Shown: piece by piece, positions 36,048-44,767 of the stretch
Position numbering within the stretch: position 1 is the first letter of the stretch
How the letters are laid out: every line of letters begins with the position of its first letter
NCBI GenBank assembly: GCA_050485645.1
Contig: JBJHBT010000013.1
Span: 40,337 to 104,336, forward strand
DNA from: JBJHBP01 sp050485645
GTDB taxonomy: Bacteria; Pseudomonadota; Gammaproteobacteria; Steroidobacterales; Rariloculaceae
Length of the DNA: 64,000 nt
Direction of reading: 5' to 3'
The notes under the pieces: model-generated
Told to the model about the DNA's origin: nothing
Databases searched by the model: none
The model's input: only the letters and a program-made list of their open reading frames with translations
Position numbers and translations under genes: made by a program

Positions 36048-37064
36048 ATGAATTACACGAACCTCGGCCGCACCGGCGTCAAGGTCAGCCCGCTTTGTCT
36101 GGGCACGATGATGTTCGGTCGCAGCACGCAGGAGCGTGACGCCGTGGCCATCGTCGACCATGCGCTGGAGCAGGGCATCAATTTCGTCGACACCGCCAAT
36201 GCCTATTCGGCCGGTGAGTGCGAAAGCATCGTCGGCCGCGCGCTGGCGACGGACGGCCGCCGCCAGCGCGTGGTGCTCGCCACCAAGGCCTTCCTGCCGG
36301 TCAGCACCCTCGATCCGAACGGACGCGGACTGAGCCGCCGACATCTGATACAGGCCTGCGAGGCGTCGCTGCAACGGCTGCAGACCGACTGGATCGATCT
36401 TTACCAGCTGCACCGTCCGCAGGCCGACATCCCCATCGACGAAACCCTGCGCGCGCTGGACGACCTGATCCGCGCCGGCAAGATCCGCTACATCGGCACC
36501 AGCATGTTTCCGGCGTGGAAGCTTGTCGAGGCGTTGTGGGTGTCGAAGGAGCTCGGGCTGAACCGCTTCGTCTGCGATCAGTCCACCTACCATCTGCTCG
36601 ATCGCACCGCCGAGCGCGAACTGCTGCCGGCGGCCATCAGCTTCGGTGTCGCCATGATCCCATGGGGGCCGCTGTGCGGCGGACTGCTCTCCGGCAAGTA
36701 TCGTCGCAATGAAATGGACGTGGAGGGCCGCTGGCAGGGTGGTCACGACAACTTCGATCGACCCGTCGCGCCGGGTGCGTTCGATGTCATCGAACGCCTC
36801 GTCGCGGTGGCCGCCGACAAGGGCTGTACACCATCGCAGCTGGCGCTGGCCTGGAATGCGGCACAGCCGGGCGTCACCGCACCCATCATCGGACCGCGCA
36901 CGCTGGAGCAGCTCATCGACAACCTCGGCGCGCTGTCGGTCCGCGTGACGGACGAGGATAGCGCGCGACTCGACGAAGTCGCGCCACCTATGAGCGCCAC
37001 CATGCGCTACTACGATGCGGCCATGTCCGTGGACTTTCGCCCCAACACCGCCCGCGTTTTCTGA
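36048..37064 (+). CDS. aldo/keto reductase
   Basis: This is 338 residues, the length of the YajO/YhdN-like group. The start MNYTNLGRTGVKVSPLCLGTM is a typical opening (given as two pieces: MNYTNLGRTG and VKVSPLCLGTM). The catalytic Asp/Tyr region is FVDTANAY and the Lys is in VVLATKAF. The NADPH-binding end includes PIIGPRTLEQLIDNL. It would reduce a carbonyl, substrate unknown. It is 29 bases ahead of the acyl-CoA synthetase, so the pair may share a transcript. Confidence 0.88.
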   Translation: MNYTNLGRTGVKVSPLCLGTMMFGRSTQERDAVAIVDHALEQGINFVDTANAYSAGECESIVGRALATDGRRQRVVLATKAFLPVSTLDPNGRGLSRRHLIQACEASLQRLQTDWIDLYQLHRPQADIPIDETLRALDDLIRAGKIRYIGTSMFPAWKLVEALWVSKELGLNRFVCDQSTYHLLDRTAERELLPAAISFGVAMIPWGPLCGGLLSGKYRRNEMDVEGRWQGGHDNFDRPVAPGAFDVIERLVAVAADKGCTPSQLALAWNAAQPGVTAPIIGPRTLEQLIDNLGALSVRVTDEDSARLDEVAPPMSATMRYYDAAMSVDFRPNTARVF

Positions 37065-37093
37065 CGCGCGCCCACTCATCAGGAAACGCCAGA

Positions 37094-38686
37094 ATGACCC
37101 GTCTGTCCCGACTCAGCTCAACCCGTCCCATCGACCCGACCATGCCGCGCTACGAGAGCGTGGTGCACATGTTTGATGCTGCGGTGAGGCAGGCGCCGGA
37201 CATCACCGCGGTGATTTTCGAAGACCGCAGCTTCACCTACCGACAGTTCGGTCATGCGGTGGCCGGGCTCACCGCGCTGCTGCGCCGGCACGACGTGACC
37301 GGCCATCGCGTTGCGCTGATGATGGCGAACTCCTTCGAAACCGACGTCGCCCTCATGGCCGTCATGGCAGCGAATGCGCAGGTGGCACCGATCAACCCGT
37401 TCTTCGTGGAACACGAACTGGTCCGTGTGCTCGCCACCGTGGCGCCGAAGCTGATCATCTGCGACCCGGCGCTCGAGGAAAAGGCCAGGGCGGTGGCCGG
37501 CAGGCTGGGTGTGGACGACGTGATCGTGCTTGGCGCCGGAGGCGTGACGCTCGATGCGTGGCTGGATGATGACGGTCTGGCGCTCGACGAAAGCACGTTT
37601 CCGCATGCCGATGATCTGGCACTGATGATTTTCACCGGCGGCTCCACCGGGGTGCCCAAGGGCGTGAACCACACACATCGCACGCTGGACTGGCAATGCC
37701 TGCAGCACTGCACCGTCTGGCCGCCGGAGTTTGAGCAGGAGCGTTTTCTCAACGTATCGCCGATGTTCCACATCTGGGGGCTGACCTACGCCACCTGGGT
37801 GCCGATTTACGCGCGCAGCACACTGGTGATCCTGCCGCGCTATGAACCCGACCGCGTCGTCGAGGCGTTGGGGCGCTACAGGATCACGATCTTCAGCGGC
37901 GGGCCGGCGCCGATCTACATGGGGCTGCTGGCGAGTCCGGAATTCGAGCGCGCGGATCTGTCGGCGCTGAAATACTGCCCGTCCGGCGGGGCACCCTGTC
38001 CGGAGGATCTGCACCGTGAGTGGCTCAGGCGTACCGGCTGTCCGCTGCTGGAAGGCTGGGGGATGTCGGAGGGCGCGCCGTTCTGCATCAATCCGCTGTC
38101 GGCGGAGCGCAAGGTGCTGTCGGTGGGTCACCCGGTGCCTGAAACCACCATCGAGGTCGTGGACCTGGAGGAGGGTACGCAGGTGCTGCCGATCGGGGAG
38201 GCCGGCGAGGTGCGTGTGCACGGCCCGCAGCTGATGATCGGTTATCACAATAACCCGGAGGAGACGCGGCTCGCATTGCGCGACGGGTGGATGTATACGG
38301 GAGACATCGGCTACGTGGACGAGGACGGCTTTCTGTTCCTTGTCGATCGCAAGAAAGATATGGTGATCGTCGGCGGCTACAATGTGTATCCGCGCGAAAT
38401 CGATGAAGTACTGTTCAATCACCCGAAGATTCGCGAGGCGGCCACGGTGGGCAAACCCGATCCGCGTCTGGGTGAGGTGCTCGTGGCATTTGTGGTGCTG
38501 AACCGCGATGCGACACTGAGCGAAGAGGAATTTTTCGCCTACTGCAAGAGTCAGATGGTGAAATACAAGCGGCCGGTGGAAGTGTACTTCGTCGATGCGC
38601 TACCCAAGACCGGTGCCAACAAGATCAACCGCCTCGCGCTACGCGATCGGCTGACGGCAATGATGAACTCAAAAATATCTGCGTAA
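37094..38686 (+). CDS. AMP-forming acyl-CoA synthetase (class I adenylate-forming enzyme)
   Basis: This is 530 residues with the adenylate-forming superfamily motifs: A3 MIFTGGSTGVPKGV (near 180), A5 GWGMSEGAP, A7 YTGDIGYVDEDGFL, A8 DRKKDMVIVGGYNVYP and the A10 Lys in PKTGANKINR. It activates a carboxylic acid to its CoA thioester at the cost of ATP. The pattern suits a fatty- or aromatic-acid CoA ligase. The PQQ-type dehydrogenase that follows begins 12 bases later. An AGGAAACG site precedes the ATG. Confidence 0.88.
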   Translation: MTRLSRLSSTRPIDPTMPRYESVVHMFDAAVRQAPDITAVIFEDRSFTYRQFGHAVAGLTALLRRHDVTGHRVALMMANSFETDVALMAVMAANAQVAPINPFFVEHELVRVLATVAPKLIICDPALEEKARAVAGRLGVDDVIVLGAGGVTLDAWLDDDGLALDESTFPHADDLALMIFTGGSTGVPKGVNHTHRTLDWQCLQHCTVWPPEFEQERFLNVSPMFHIWGLTYATWVPIYARSTLVILPRYEPDRVVEALGRYRITIFSGGPAPIYMGLLASPEFERADLSALKYCPSGGAPCPEDLHREWLRRTGCPLLEGWGMSEGAPFCINPLSAERKVLSVGHPVPETTIEVVDLEEGTQVLPIGEAGEVRVHGPQLMIGYHNNPEETRLALRDGWMYTGDIGYVDEDGFLFLVDRKKDMVIVGGYNVYPREIDEVLFNHPKIREAATVGKPDPRLGEVLVAFVVLNRDATLSEEEFFAYCKSQMVKYKRPVEVYFVDALPKTGANKINRLALRDRLTAMMNSKISA

Positions 38687-38698
38687 GGAGCAGTTTTA

Positions 38699-39961
38699 AT
38701 GAAGAAGCGATTACTGGGGGGGGCGGCCGTGCTGGCGGCCGCAATGACAATCGGCCACGGCGCACTGGCGCAGCCGCCGGGGCCGCAGACGCTGCTGCCC
38801 ACTCATGACGAACCGCTGGAGCTGGCCGTGGGTGGCGGCAATCGCGTGCGTCTGGTGCTGGTGGCCGATGGGCTGGTGGGTCCATGGGACATGGCTTTCC
38901 TGCCCGGCGGTGACATGCTGGTGACCGAGATGAATGGTCGCCTGCGCATCATCCGCGACGGCGCGCTGGTGCCCGAGGTGGTGTGGCAGTCGCCATCGCC
39001 CGCCGGCAATGACGTGCTGCACGGCGTGGTGATCCATCCGGACTTCGAGAACAACGGCTTCGTCTACGCCGCGTACGCAAAGGGCCGGGAAGACGGCGAG
39101 CGTACCGTGGCCGTGTCGCGCGGCCGGTTGCAGGGCAATCAGCTGGTGGACGTGCAGGAGATATTCGTTGCTGATGCATGGGAGAACGCCGCCAACGCCA
39201 TTGCCGGACGGATGATTTTCGATACGCCCACTACCTTTCTGCTGACCATCGGTGATCGCGATCGTCTCTGCTGTGGTGCGGAGGATGACAACAGCATCCG
39301 CATCCAGGCCCAGGATCTGTCCAATCATGTGGGCAAAATTCTGCGCATCAGCGAAGACGGCAGCATTCCGTCGGACAATCCGTTCGTGGGTACCGAAGGC
39401 GCGAGCCCGGCGATCTATTCCTACGGACATCGCAATGCCTACGGGTTCGCGCGTCACCCGGAGAGCGACGAGCTGTGGGTGGTCGATATCGGCCCGATGG
39501 GTGGTGACAAGGTCGACATTCTCAAGCCCGGCGCCAACTACGGCTGGCCGTTGACGAACATGGGCCGCAACTATTCCGGCACGCTGGTTTCGGATCAGCC
39601 GTATCACCGCCCGGGCATGGAACTGCCGCGCATCTACTGGGTGCCGGCGATCACGCCCGCGAGCATCGAGTTCTATACCGGCGACCGGTTCCCGCAATGG
39701 CAGGGCAGCCTGTTCGTCGGCGCGCTCAGTGGCCAGCAGCTGCAACGCATCGATTTCGGGGGCGGACAGTCCGAACGCCGCACGCCGATGCTCACGGAAC
39801 TGGGCGTGCGCTTCCGCGACGTGCAGCAGGGACCGGATGGCTACATCTATCTGGCCACCGAAATGCGCTACGGTAGCGGTCAGCCGGATGGCACCATCAT
39901 GCGCATGGAACCGTTGCCAAGAGCCGGCGGCGGCCCCGGTGGTCCTGGCGGCCCGCGATAA
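38699..39961 (+). CDS. second PQQ-dependent sugar dehydrogenase-like propeller
   Basis: This is 420 residues with a signal peptide (about 1-23). The same Asd/YliI-like propeller signatures recur as at 7684: GPWDMAFLPGGDMLVTEM, GHRNAYGFARHP, MGGDKVDILKPGANYGWPL. The C-terminus ends in a Gly/Pro tail. An AAGGAG site precedes ATG. Two such genes in 31 kb suggest a periplasmic sugar or polyol oxidation capacity; neither is next to pqq genes. Confidence 0.88.
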   Translation: MKKRLLGGAAVLAAAMTIGHGALAQPPGPQTLLPTHDEPLELAVGGGNRVRLVLVADGLVGPWDMAFLPGGDMLVTEMNGRLRIIRDGALVPEVVWQSPSPAGNDVLHGVVIHPDFENNGFVYAAYAKGREDGERTVAVSRGRLQGNQLVDVQEIFVADAWENAANAIAGRMIFDTPTTFLLTIGDRDRLCCGAEDDNSIRIQAQDLSNHVGKILRISEDGSIPSDNPFVGTEGASPAIYSYGHRNAYGFARHPESDELWVVDIGPMGGDKVDILKPGANYGWPLTNMGRNYSGTLVSDQPYHRPGMELPRIYWVPAITPASIEFYTGDRFPQWQGSLFVGALSGQQLQRIDFGGGQSERRTPMLTELGVRFRDVQQGPDGYIYLATEMRYGSGQPDGTIMRMEPLPRAGGGPGGPGGPR

Positions 39962-39972
39962 CAGGACAAGCA

Positions 39973-40010
39973 GGCCGGTCAGCCGTTCGCGATGCGCGTG
40001 CTGACCGGCC
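39973..40010. terminator. bidirectional terminator between convergent genes
   Basis: An 11-bp perfect stem (GGCCGGTCAGC with its complement), followed by a T-rich tail on the plus strand (CCGTTTCGTT), sits between the PQQ-type gene and the convergent LPMO-like gene. Confidence 0.6.
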
Positions 40011-40024
40011 CCGTTTCGTTCAGG

Positions 40025-40633
40025 TCAGGACTGCCCGGGCCAGCGCGTATCGATGGGCTGCTCCGGATCGGCGCTAATGCGCAGGTCCGCGCAGTGGTAG
40101 TAGGAGAACGTGCCTTCGCGCGTGCCGGGATGGTTCAGCATGAACTGGATCACCTGCAGTGTGCAGCGGTCGCAGTTGATGTTCGGCAGGTCCACGAAAG
40201 TCTCCAGCGTCTGCACCGGCCCCTCGGTGCGCGGCAGCAGGCCATCGGCCAGCACCGGAATTTCAGGCGGGTCCTGAATCGGTGCCGACAGTGAGCGCGG
40301 TCCCCGTTCGGTCTCGGTCATCGTTGCAGGCGGTTCCGGCGGCAGTTCTTCGCGCGAGTTTACCGCGAGCGCAACCCGGTAGTGACCGGGATGGAACACC
40401 GTCTCCTGCACGAGGATGCGCAGCGGCTGGCCGCCCTGCGCCGCCGTGACGATGCCGCTGGGTGTGCCCGGATCCGCCGTCGTGCCGCCGCAGGGCGCGA
40501 GCTTCTGCGGATCGCCGAGGTTGTTGGTGATCAGCGAGGCGGGTGGCTCGACGAGCCGGAAATGAGCGCTGGCAAGCGGAATCGCCACTGCGGCGCAGCC
40601 GAAAGCCACGATGAGACGAGCAGCACGGTTCAT
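40025..40633 (-). CDS. SCE4755-type LPMO-like secreted protein
   Basis: This is about 202 residues. The signal peptide ends ...PLASA, leaving His24 as the first mature residue in HFRLVEP, which is the hallmark of lytic polysaccharide monooxygenases that bind copper with an N-terminal His (histidine brace). A second candidate ligand is His in FHPGHYRVALA. Cys pairs occur in LAPCGG, NCDRC and YYHCADLRI. The family name in databases is SCE4755 polysaccharide-monooxygenase-like. The start is ATG 40633 with a strong AAGGGGGA site; the upstream frame to 40714 has no such site. The substrate is unknown. Confidence 0.8.
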   Translation of the reverse strand: MNRAARLIVAFGCAAVAIPLASAHFRLVEPPASLITNNLGDPQKLAPCGGTTADPGTPSGIVTAAQGGQPLRILVQETVFHPGHYRVALAVNSREELPPEPPATMTETERGPRSLSAPIQDPPEIPVLADGLLPRTEGPVQTLETFVDLPNINCDRCTLQVIQFMLNHPGTREGTFSYYHCADLRISADPEQPIDTRWPGQS

Positions 40634-40641
40634 CGATATCC

Positions 40642-40671
40642 CCCTTGAATTGAATCGCCTTGAATTGAATC
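40642..40671. repeat. 15-bp tandem repeat at the LPMO-like gene's ribosome binding region
   Basis: Two perfect 15-bp copies of CCTTGAATTGAATCG lie directly upstream of the gene (minus strand CGATTCAATTCAAGG). The AAGG of each copy resembles a Shine-Dalgarno sequence, and one is part of the actual site. A third degenerate copy follows. Confidence 0.85.
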
Positions 40672-40710
40672 GGTCAGTTGAATCGGCCGGCAGATCCCGC
40701 CGATCATAAT

Positions 40711-41256
40711 TCACAACCGCGCATGCAGCCGCCCGAATCCGACGAAGTTGTCCCGATAGTACGGCTGGTCGAGGCTGAGAATCTCGACGGTGCGACCGTT
40801 GGTCGGCGCATGAACGAAGCGTCCGTCGCCCAGATAGATACCCACATGTGACACGGTACGCGTGAAGTTGAAGAACAGCAGATCGCCGGGCTCGGCTCTG
40901 CGGGGGCGTACCCGCAGGGCGGCTTGGTACTGTTCGCTGGCGGTGCGTGGCACGGCGATGCCGAGTTGCCGATAGGCGTACTGCACCAGGCCGCTGCAGT
41001 CGAAGCCGCCGGGTGACGCGCCGCCGTAGCGGTAGGGGGTTCCCAGCATCGCCAGCGCATGACGCGCCATTTCGGTGCCGGTCCCGTTGCCGCGCAGCCG
41101 TGGCACCTCGGCCGGCGCCGGTGCACGCGTCACCGGTGGCTGCGGACGCGCGCCCTCATACACCGGCAGGCTGGATGCGCAGCCGCTCAGCAGTGCCACG
41201 GCGATCGCCGCAGTGGCTGCGCCACGCATCCCGGATACGGTTTTCAGTGCGGGCAT
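40711..41256 (-). CDS. NlpC/P60 endopeptidase lipoprotein (Spr/MepS-like)
   Basis: This is 181 residues: lipoprotein signal with ALLSGC, a linker, then an NlpC/P60 domain (about 60-180) with catalytic Cys in FDCSGLV, His in SHVGIYL and the third His in FVHAPTNG. It should cut peptidoglycan cross-links (mDap-D-Ala or D-Glu-Dap bonds) from the outer membrane, as MepS does. It is 77 bases upstream of the LPMO-like gene on the same strand, so a common transcript is possible. Confidence 0.9.
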   Translation of the reverse strand: MPALKTVSGMRGAATAAIAVALLSGCASSLPVYEGARPQPPVTRAPAPAEVPRLRGNGTGTEMARHALAMLGTPYRYGGASPGGFDCSGLVQYAYRQLGIAVPRTASEQYQAALRVRPRRAEPGDLLFFNFTRTVSHVGIYLGDGRFVHAPTNGRTVEILSLDQPYYRDNFVGFGRLHARL

Positions 41257-41373
41257 CCCAGGTTTCCATCCACGGGCCGACCCTACTTTGACACAAACGC
41301 GGCCGATACAGGGAGATCGGCATCACATCGGCGGTTGTCATGGGCCGCTTCGGCGCGAATTTTCTGATGCGCC

Positions 41374-41379
41374 TACAAT
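41374..41379 (+). promoter_or_regulatory. -10 box for the esterase gene
   Basis: TACAAT. It overlaps the in-frame ATG 41378, which speaks for the GTG at 41417 as the real start. Confidence 0.45.
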
Positions 41380-41416
41380 GGCCGCCGGACAACGGAGCAG
41401 GCGGAGAGCAGACAGC

Positions 41417-42523
41417 GTGATAGCGAAACGATCGAATCGACCGGGTGGCCGACTGCTGAAGGTGGAACACACATCCGCCATCCTTGCCGATAATCCGCTC
41501 GGCGATCCGCATGTGCGCCGGTTCGATGTGTGGCTGCCGCCGCAGTACGACCAGGCGCAGGGTCGTGGCCGCGGTCGCCGCTTCCCGGTGCTGTTCGATC
41601 TGGTTGGCTATGCGGGTGCCGGGCCCTCGCACACCAACTGGCGGAATTTCGACGAGAACGTGCCCGAGCGCGTCTCACGCCTGATTCACGACAGACTGAT
41701 GGCACCGTGCATTCTGGTGTTTCCGGACTGCTTCACGTCGCTGGGCGGCAATCAGTACATCAATTCCAGCGCGATCGGCGACTACGCGGACTACCTCACG
41801 CGCGAGCTCATTCCTTTCATTGACGGCGAGTTCCGCACACAGGCGTCACGCGATCATCGCGGCTGCTTCGGCAAGTCCTCGGGTGGTTATGGCGCGATGC
41901 TGCACGGCATGAAGTACGCGCGATACTGGGGCGCAATCGGCAATCACTCCGGCGATGCGTACTTTGATTTCGTTTACCGCTGCGACTGGCCGAACACGCT
42001 GGATGAACTTGCCAAACACCGCGGCCGCGAGCGACGCGAGGGCAGGGTGGACGTGGCCCGCGAAACGGCGAAGCTCACGCCCGGTTACGACGACGGCCGC
42101 GTGCGGCGCTTCCTGGAGCAGTTCTGGGGCAATCCCGCGCCATCCAGCGCCGATGTGCACTGTCTGATGAATCTGGCCATGGCGGCCACCTACGATCCGG
42201 ACCCGGACGCACCCAACGGCTTTCAGCTGCCATTTGATCTGGAGACCGGTGAGCTGATTCCGCAGCGCTGGCGACAGTGGCTGCGCCATGATCCGATCAA
42301 TCTGGTCAGCCGTCATGCAAAGTCTCTGAAGACGCTGCGCGGCATCTTCATCGACTGCGGCTGGCGCGACCAGTACCGCATTCACTACGGGACGCGGCTG
42401 CTGTCTTTGCGACTGGCCGCTCAGGGTGTTCCGCATCGCTATGAGGAGTTCAACGGTACGCATTCGGGCATCGATCATCGCATGGACCACAGTCTGCCGT
42501 TCCTGGTTCGAGCGCTGCGCTAG
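41417..42523 (+). CDS. esterase-family alpha/beta hydrolase
   Basis: This is 368 residues of the esterase D/putative esterase group. The nucleophile elbow is G-K-S-S-G (152-156, Ser154), with Asp318 in DCGWRDQY and His349 in FNGTHSGI as likely triad partners. Substrate length and target are unknown; the group includes acyl-glutathione hydrolases and polyester depolymerases. No signal peptide is seen. I start at GTG 41417 with GGAGAG ahead; earlier starts are blocked by the -10 box. srkA begins 11 bases after its stop. Confidence 0.8.
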   Translation: MIAKRSNRPGGRLLKVEHTSAILADNPLGDPHVRRFDVWLPPQYDQAQGRGRGRRFPVLFDLVGYAGAGPSHTNWRNFDENVPERVSRLIHDRLMAPCILVFPDCFTSLGGNQYINSSAIGDYADYLTRELIPFIDGEFRTQASRDHRGCFGKSSGGYGAMLHGMKYARYWGAIGNHSGDAYFDFVYRCDWPNTLDELAKHRGRERREGRVDVARETAKLTPGYDDGRVRRFLEQFWGNPAPSSADVHCLMNLAMAATYDPDPDAPNGFQLPFDLETGELIPQRWRQWLRHDPINLVSRHAKSLKTLRGIFIDCGWRDQYRIHYGTRLLSLRLAAQGVPHRYEEFNGTHSGIDHRMDHSLPFLVRALR

Positions 42524-42534
42524 CGACACTCCCG

Positions 42535-43566
42535 ATGACCGGCAAAGACTCCACGAGCAGCGGCACGCAGAGCCGGGCAACCGTGCAGGCGCCCTACGAC
42601 GCGCTGGTGCCCGATGTGGTGCTGGAGTCCGTGGAGAACCGCGGTTTCTACTGTGACGGCCGCATTCTGGCACTAGGCAGCTACGAGAATCGCGTCTATC
42701 AGATCGGCATCGAAGACGGTGAACCGCTGGTTGCGAAGTTCTATCGTCCCGGCCGCTGGAGCGATGACGCGATCCTCGAGGAGCACGCGTTCTCGCTGGA
42801 GCTGGCGGCGCGCGAGATTCCGGTGGTGGCGCCGCTGGTGCTCGATGGCCGGACGCTGCACACCCACAAAGGTTTCCGCTATGCGCTGTTTCCGCGTCGC
42901 GGCGGCCACTGGCCGGAACTGGGCAACAGCGACGATCGCATCTGGATGGGCCGTTTCATCGGCCGCATCCATGCCGTGGGTGCAACCGAGCCGTTCGCCG
43001 CGCGTGAATATCTGTCCATCGAACGGTTCGGGCATCAACCCGTGGCGCAGCTGCTGGCCAGCGATTTCATTCCGTCGCATCTGCTGGAGAGCTACCGCAG
43101 CACCACGGAAGACCTGCTCGACACCGTGGAGCAGCAGTGTGCCGATGTTGGTGAGATCAGGCTGCTGCGCATCCATGGCGACTGTCATCGAAGCAACGTG
43201 CTGTGGACCGATGACGGCCCGCATTTCGTGGACCTGGATGACTGCATGATGGGGCCCGCGGTACAGGATCTGTGGCTGTTTCTGGCGGGCGATCGCGGCG
43301 AGCGCGAAGTGCAGATGGCGGATCTGCTTGAAGGTTACGAGCAGTTTGCGTCATTCGACTACGCCGAACTTGGCCTGATCGAGCCGCTGCGCACCCTGCG
43401 CATGATTCACTACACGGCGTGGGTGGCGGGCCGCTGGAAAGATCCGGCGTTTCCGCGCGCGTTTCCGTGGCTGGGTGACTCGCGCTACTGGGAAGAGCAC
43501 ATCCTCAGTCTGAAGGAACAGCGTGCCGTGCTGAACGAGCCCGCGCTCTCGATCACGGCGCGATAG
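42535..43566 (+). CDS. srkA: stress response kinase A (SrkA/YihE)
   Basis: This is 343 residues, a small Ser/Thr kinase of the aminoglycoside-phosphotransferase fold. ATP-binding residues include Lys68 in LVAKFYRP. The catalytic loop is HGDCHRSN (214-221; Asp216, Asn221) and FVDLDD supplies the metal-binding Asp233. SrkA protects E. coli against reactive oxygen-triggered toxin-mediated death. The start has the family's VPDVVLESVENRGFYCDGR block. It is close behind the esterase gene, suggesting one operon. Confidence 0.93.
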   Translation: MTGKDSTSSGTQSRATVQAPYDALVPDVVLESVENRGFYCDGRILALGSYENRVYQIGIEDGEPLVAKFYRPGRWSDDAILEEHAFSLELAAREIPVVAPLVLDGRTLHTHKGFRYALFPRRGGHWPELGNSDDRIWMGRFIGRIHAVGATEPFAAREYLSIERFGHQPVAQLLASDFIPSHLLESYRSTTEDLLDTVEQQCADVGEIRLLRIHGDCHRSNVLWTDDGPHFVDLDDCMMGPAVQDLWLFLAGDRGEREVQMADLLEGYEQFASFDYAELGLIEPLRTLRMIHYTAWVAGRWKDPAFPRAFPWLGDSRYWEEHILSLKEQRAVLNEPALSITAR

Positions 43567-43577
43567 GGCGGAACATG

Positions 43578-43617
43578 ATCTGCGATGGGGCAGGTTCATC
43601 TGCGGTGGGGCAGGTTC
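43578..43617. repeat. 20-bp tandem duplication at the 3' end of the CitE-like gene
   Basis: Two adjacent 20-bp copies with one mismatch (ATCTGCGATGGGGCAGGTTC / ATCTGCGGTGGGGCAGGTTC) lie in the gap between srkA and the convergent CitE-like gene, touching the latter's stop codon. Confidence 0.85.
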
Positions 43618-44767
43618 AGGGCACGCCGGCTTCTGTTTCCGCTTCCGCTTCCGCTTCCGCTTCCGCTTCCGCTTCCGCTTCCGCTCCCGCTTCCGCTTCC
43701 GCTCCCGCCGATGCCAGCACCGCGCGTGCGCGCTTCACCACCGGTATGTCGATGACATGACCATCCAGTGAGGTGGAGCCACGGCCTACCCGCTCCGCTG
43801 CCTGGAATGCGGCCACCACACGACGCGCCCATTCGATTTCTTCGCGACCGGGCGAGAAGGTTTCGTTGATCGCCCCCACCTGTGCCGGATGGATGGCGAA
43901 CTTTCCCCTGAAGCCGGCCAGTCGCGCGGCCTGTCCGTCGTCGCGCAGGCCGGCCTCGTCACGAAACCGGAAGTAGGGTGTGTCCAGCGCCAGCACGTCG
44001 GCCGCGCGCGCGGCGATGCACAGAATCGAACGGGCTACCGCGAACTGCGCCTGGCCTTCCTGTCGTTCCACCGCCATGTCGTGTGCAAAATCCTCGCCGC
44101 CGAATGCGACCGCGACCACGCGTGCATGCGCGGCGCAGATCGCGTGCGCATGCACGATGCCGCGTGCGGTTTCGATCCACGGGATGAGCCGCAGCGTGCC
44201 GTCGGCGATGCCCGCCCGGCGCTCGCAGCGCGACATCGTCGCCGTGATCGCGTGAATGTCGTCGGCACTTTCCACCTTGCCGATGGAAATGCCGTAGACC
44301 CCCGGCACGACCATGGCGGCGACATCGTTCTCGAACCACTCGCTGCGCAGCGGATTCACTCGCGGTATCACCAAAGGTCCGGCCGATGTCTCGGCCATGG
44401 GTTCGGTCTTCGGTCCGGCTGGGGCGGTGCCCGGGGGAGATGCCGATGGTCGGGCGGCCAGCAGCCGCGGCAGGAAGTCACGGATCGTCTCGCGCGCGGC
44501 GTGTTTCTCGCCATCGGGCACCGAGTCCTCCATGTCCGGCACCAGCGCATCGGCCGGGCAGGTGAGCGCGCGCGCCAGCATGTTGGCCTTGTTGCCGGGT
44601 ACGAACAGCAGGCTGCGCAGCCGGGGCATCGGGGCTGCGTGAGTCGGGGTGCCCGCTGCCGCGGCGGCTGCCGCGGCCAGGTCGGCGGCGCCTGCCGCGC
44701 CGTCGGAGACGCTCGTGCTCGTGCTCGTGCTCGTGCTCTCGATATCGATACGTTGCCTGTCGGTCAT
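43616..44767 (-). CDS. HpcH/HpaI-type CoA ester lyase (CitE-like)
   Basis: This is 383 residues. It has the CitE/malyl-CoA lyase signatures: LRSLLFVPGNKANML, DALVPDMEDSVP (metal-binding Asp/Glu), VGAINETFSPG. Enzymes of this group split or form acyl-CoA bonds such as malyl- or citramalyl-CoA. The first 45 residues are a low-complexity tail with Thr-Ser alternations, and the last 25 are Ala-Glu alternations, both produced by hexanucleotide repeats. A frame extending to 45214 belongs to upstream DNA; the ATG at 44767 gives the family-like start. Confidence 0.82.
   Translation of the reverse strand: MTDRQRIDIESTSTSTSTSVSDGAAGAADLAAAAAAAAGTPTHAAPMPRLRSLLFVPGNKANMLARALTCPADALVPDMEDSVPDGEKHAARETIRDFLPRLLAARPSASPPGTAPAGPKTEPMAETSAGPLVIPRVNPLRSEWFENDVAAMVVPGVYGISIGKVESADDIHAITATMSRCERRAGIADGTLRLIPWIETARGIVHAHAICAAHARVVAVAFGGEDFAHDMAVERQEGQAQFAVARSILCIAARAADVLALDTPYFRFRDEAGLRDDGQAARLAGFRGKFAIHPAQVGAINETFSPGREEIEWARRVVAAFQAAERVGRGSTSLDGHVIDIPVVKRARAVLASAGAEAEAGAEAEAEAEAEAEAEAETEAGVP
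43637..43708. repeat. hexanucleotide repeat, 12 units, encoding the (Ala-Glu)n C-terminus
   Basis: Ten copies of TTCCGC and two TCCCGC variants in tandem. In the minus-strand gene it codes for alternating Ala and Glu. Six-base units keep the reading frame when copy number changes. Confidence 0.97.
44711..44738. repeat. hexanucleotide repeat encoding the (Thr-Ser)n N-terminus
   Basis: Four copies of GTGCTC plus a partial one. In the minus-strand frame this gives alternating Ser and Thr in the first twenty residues of the CitE-like protein. Confidence 0.9.

Noticed and set aside
37118..38422. 434-residue open frame antisense to the acyl-CoA synthetase
   Set aside because: Shadow of a well-conserved gene, with no start signal.
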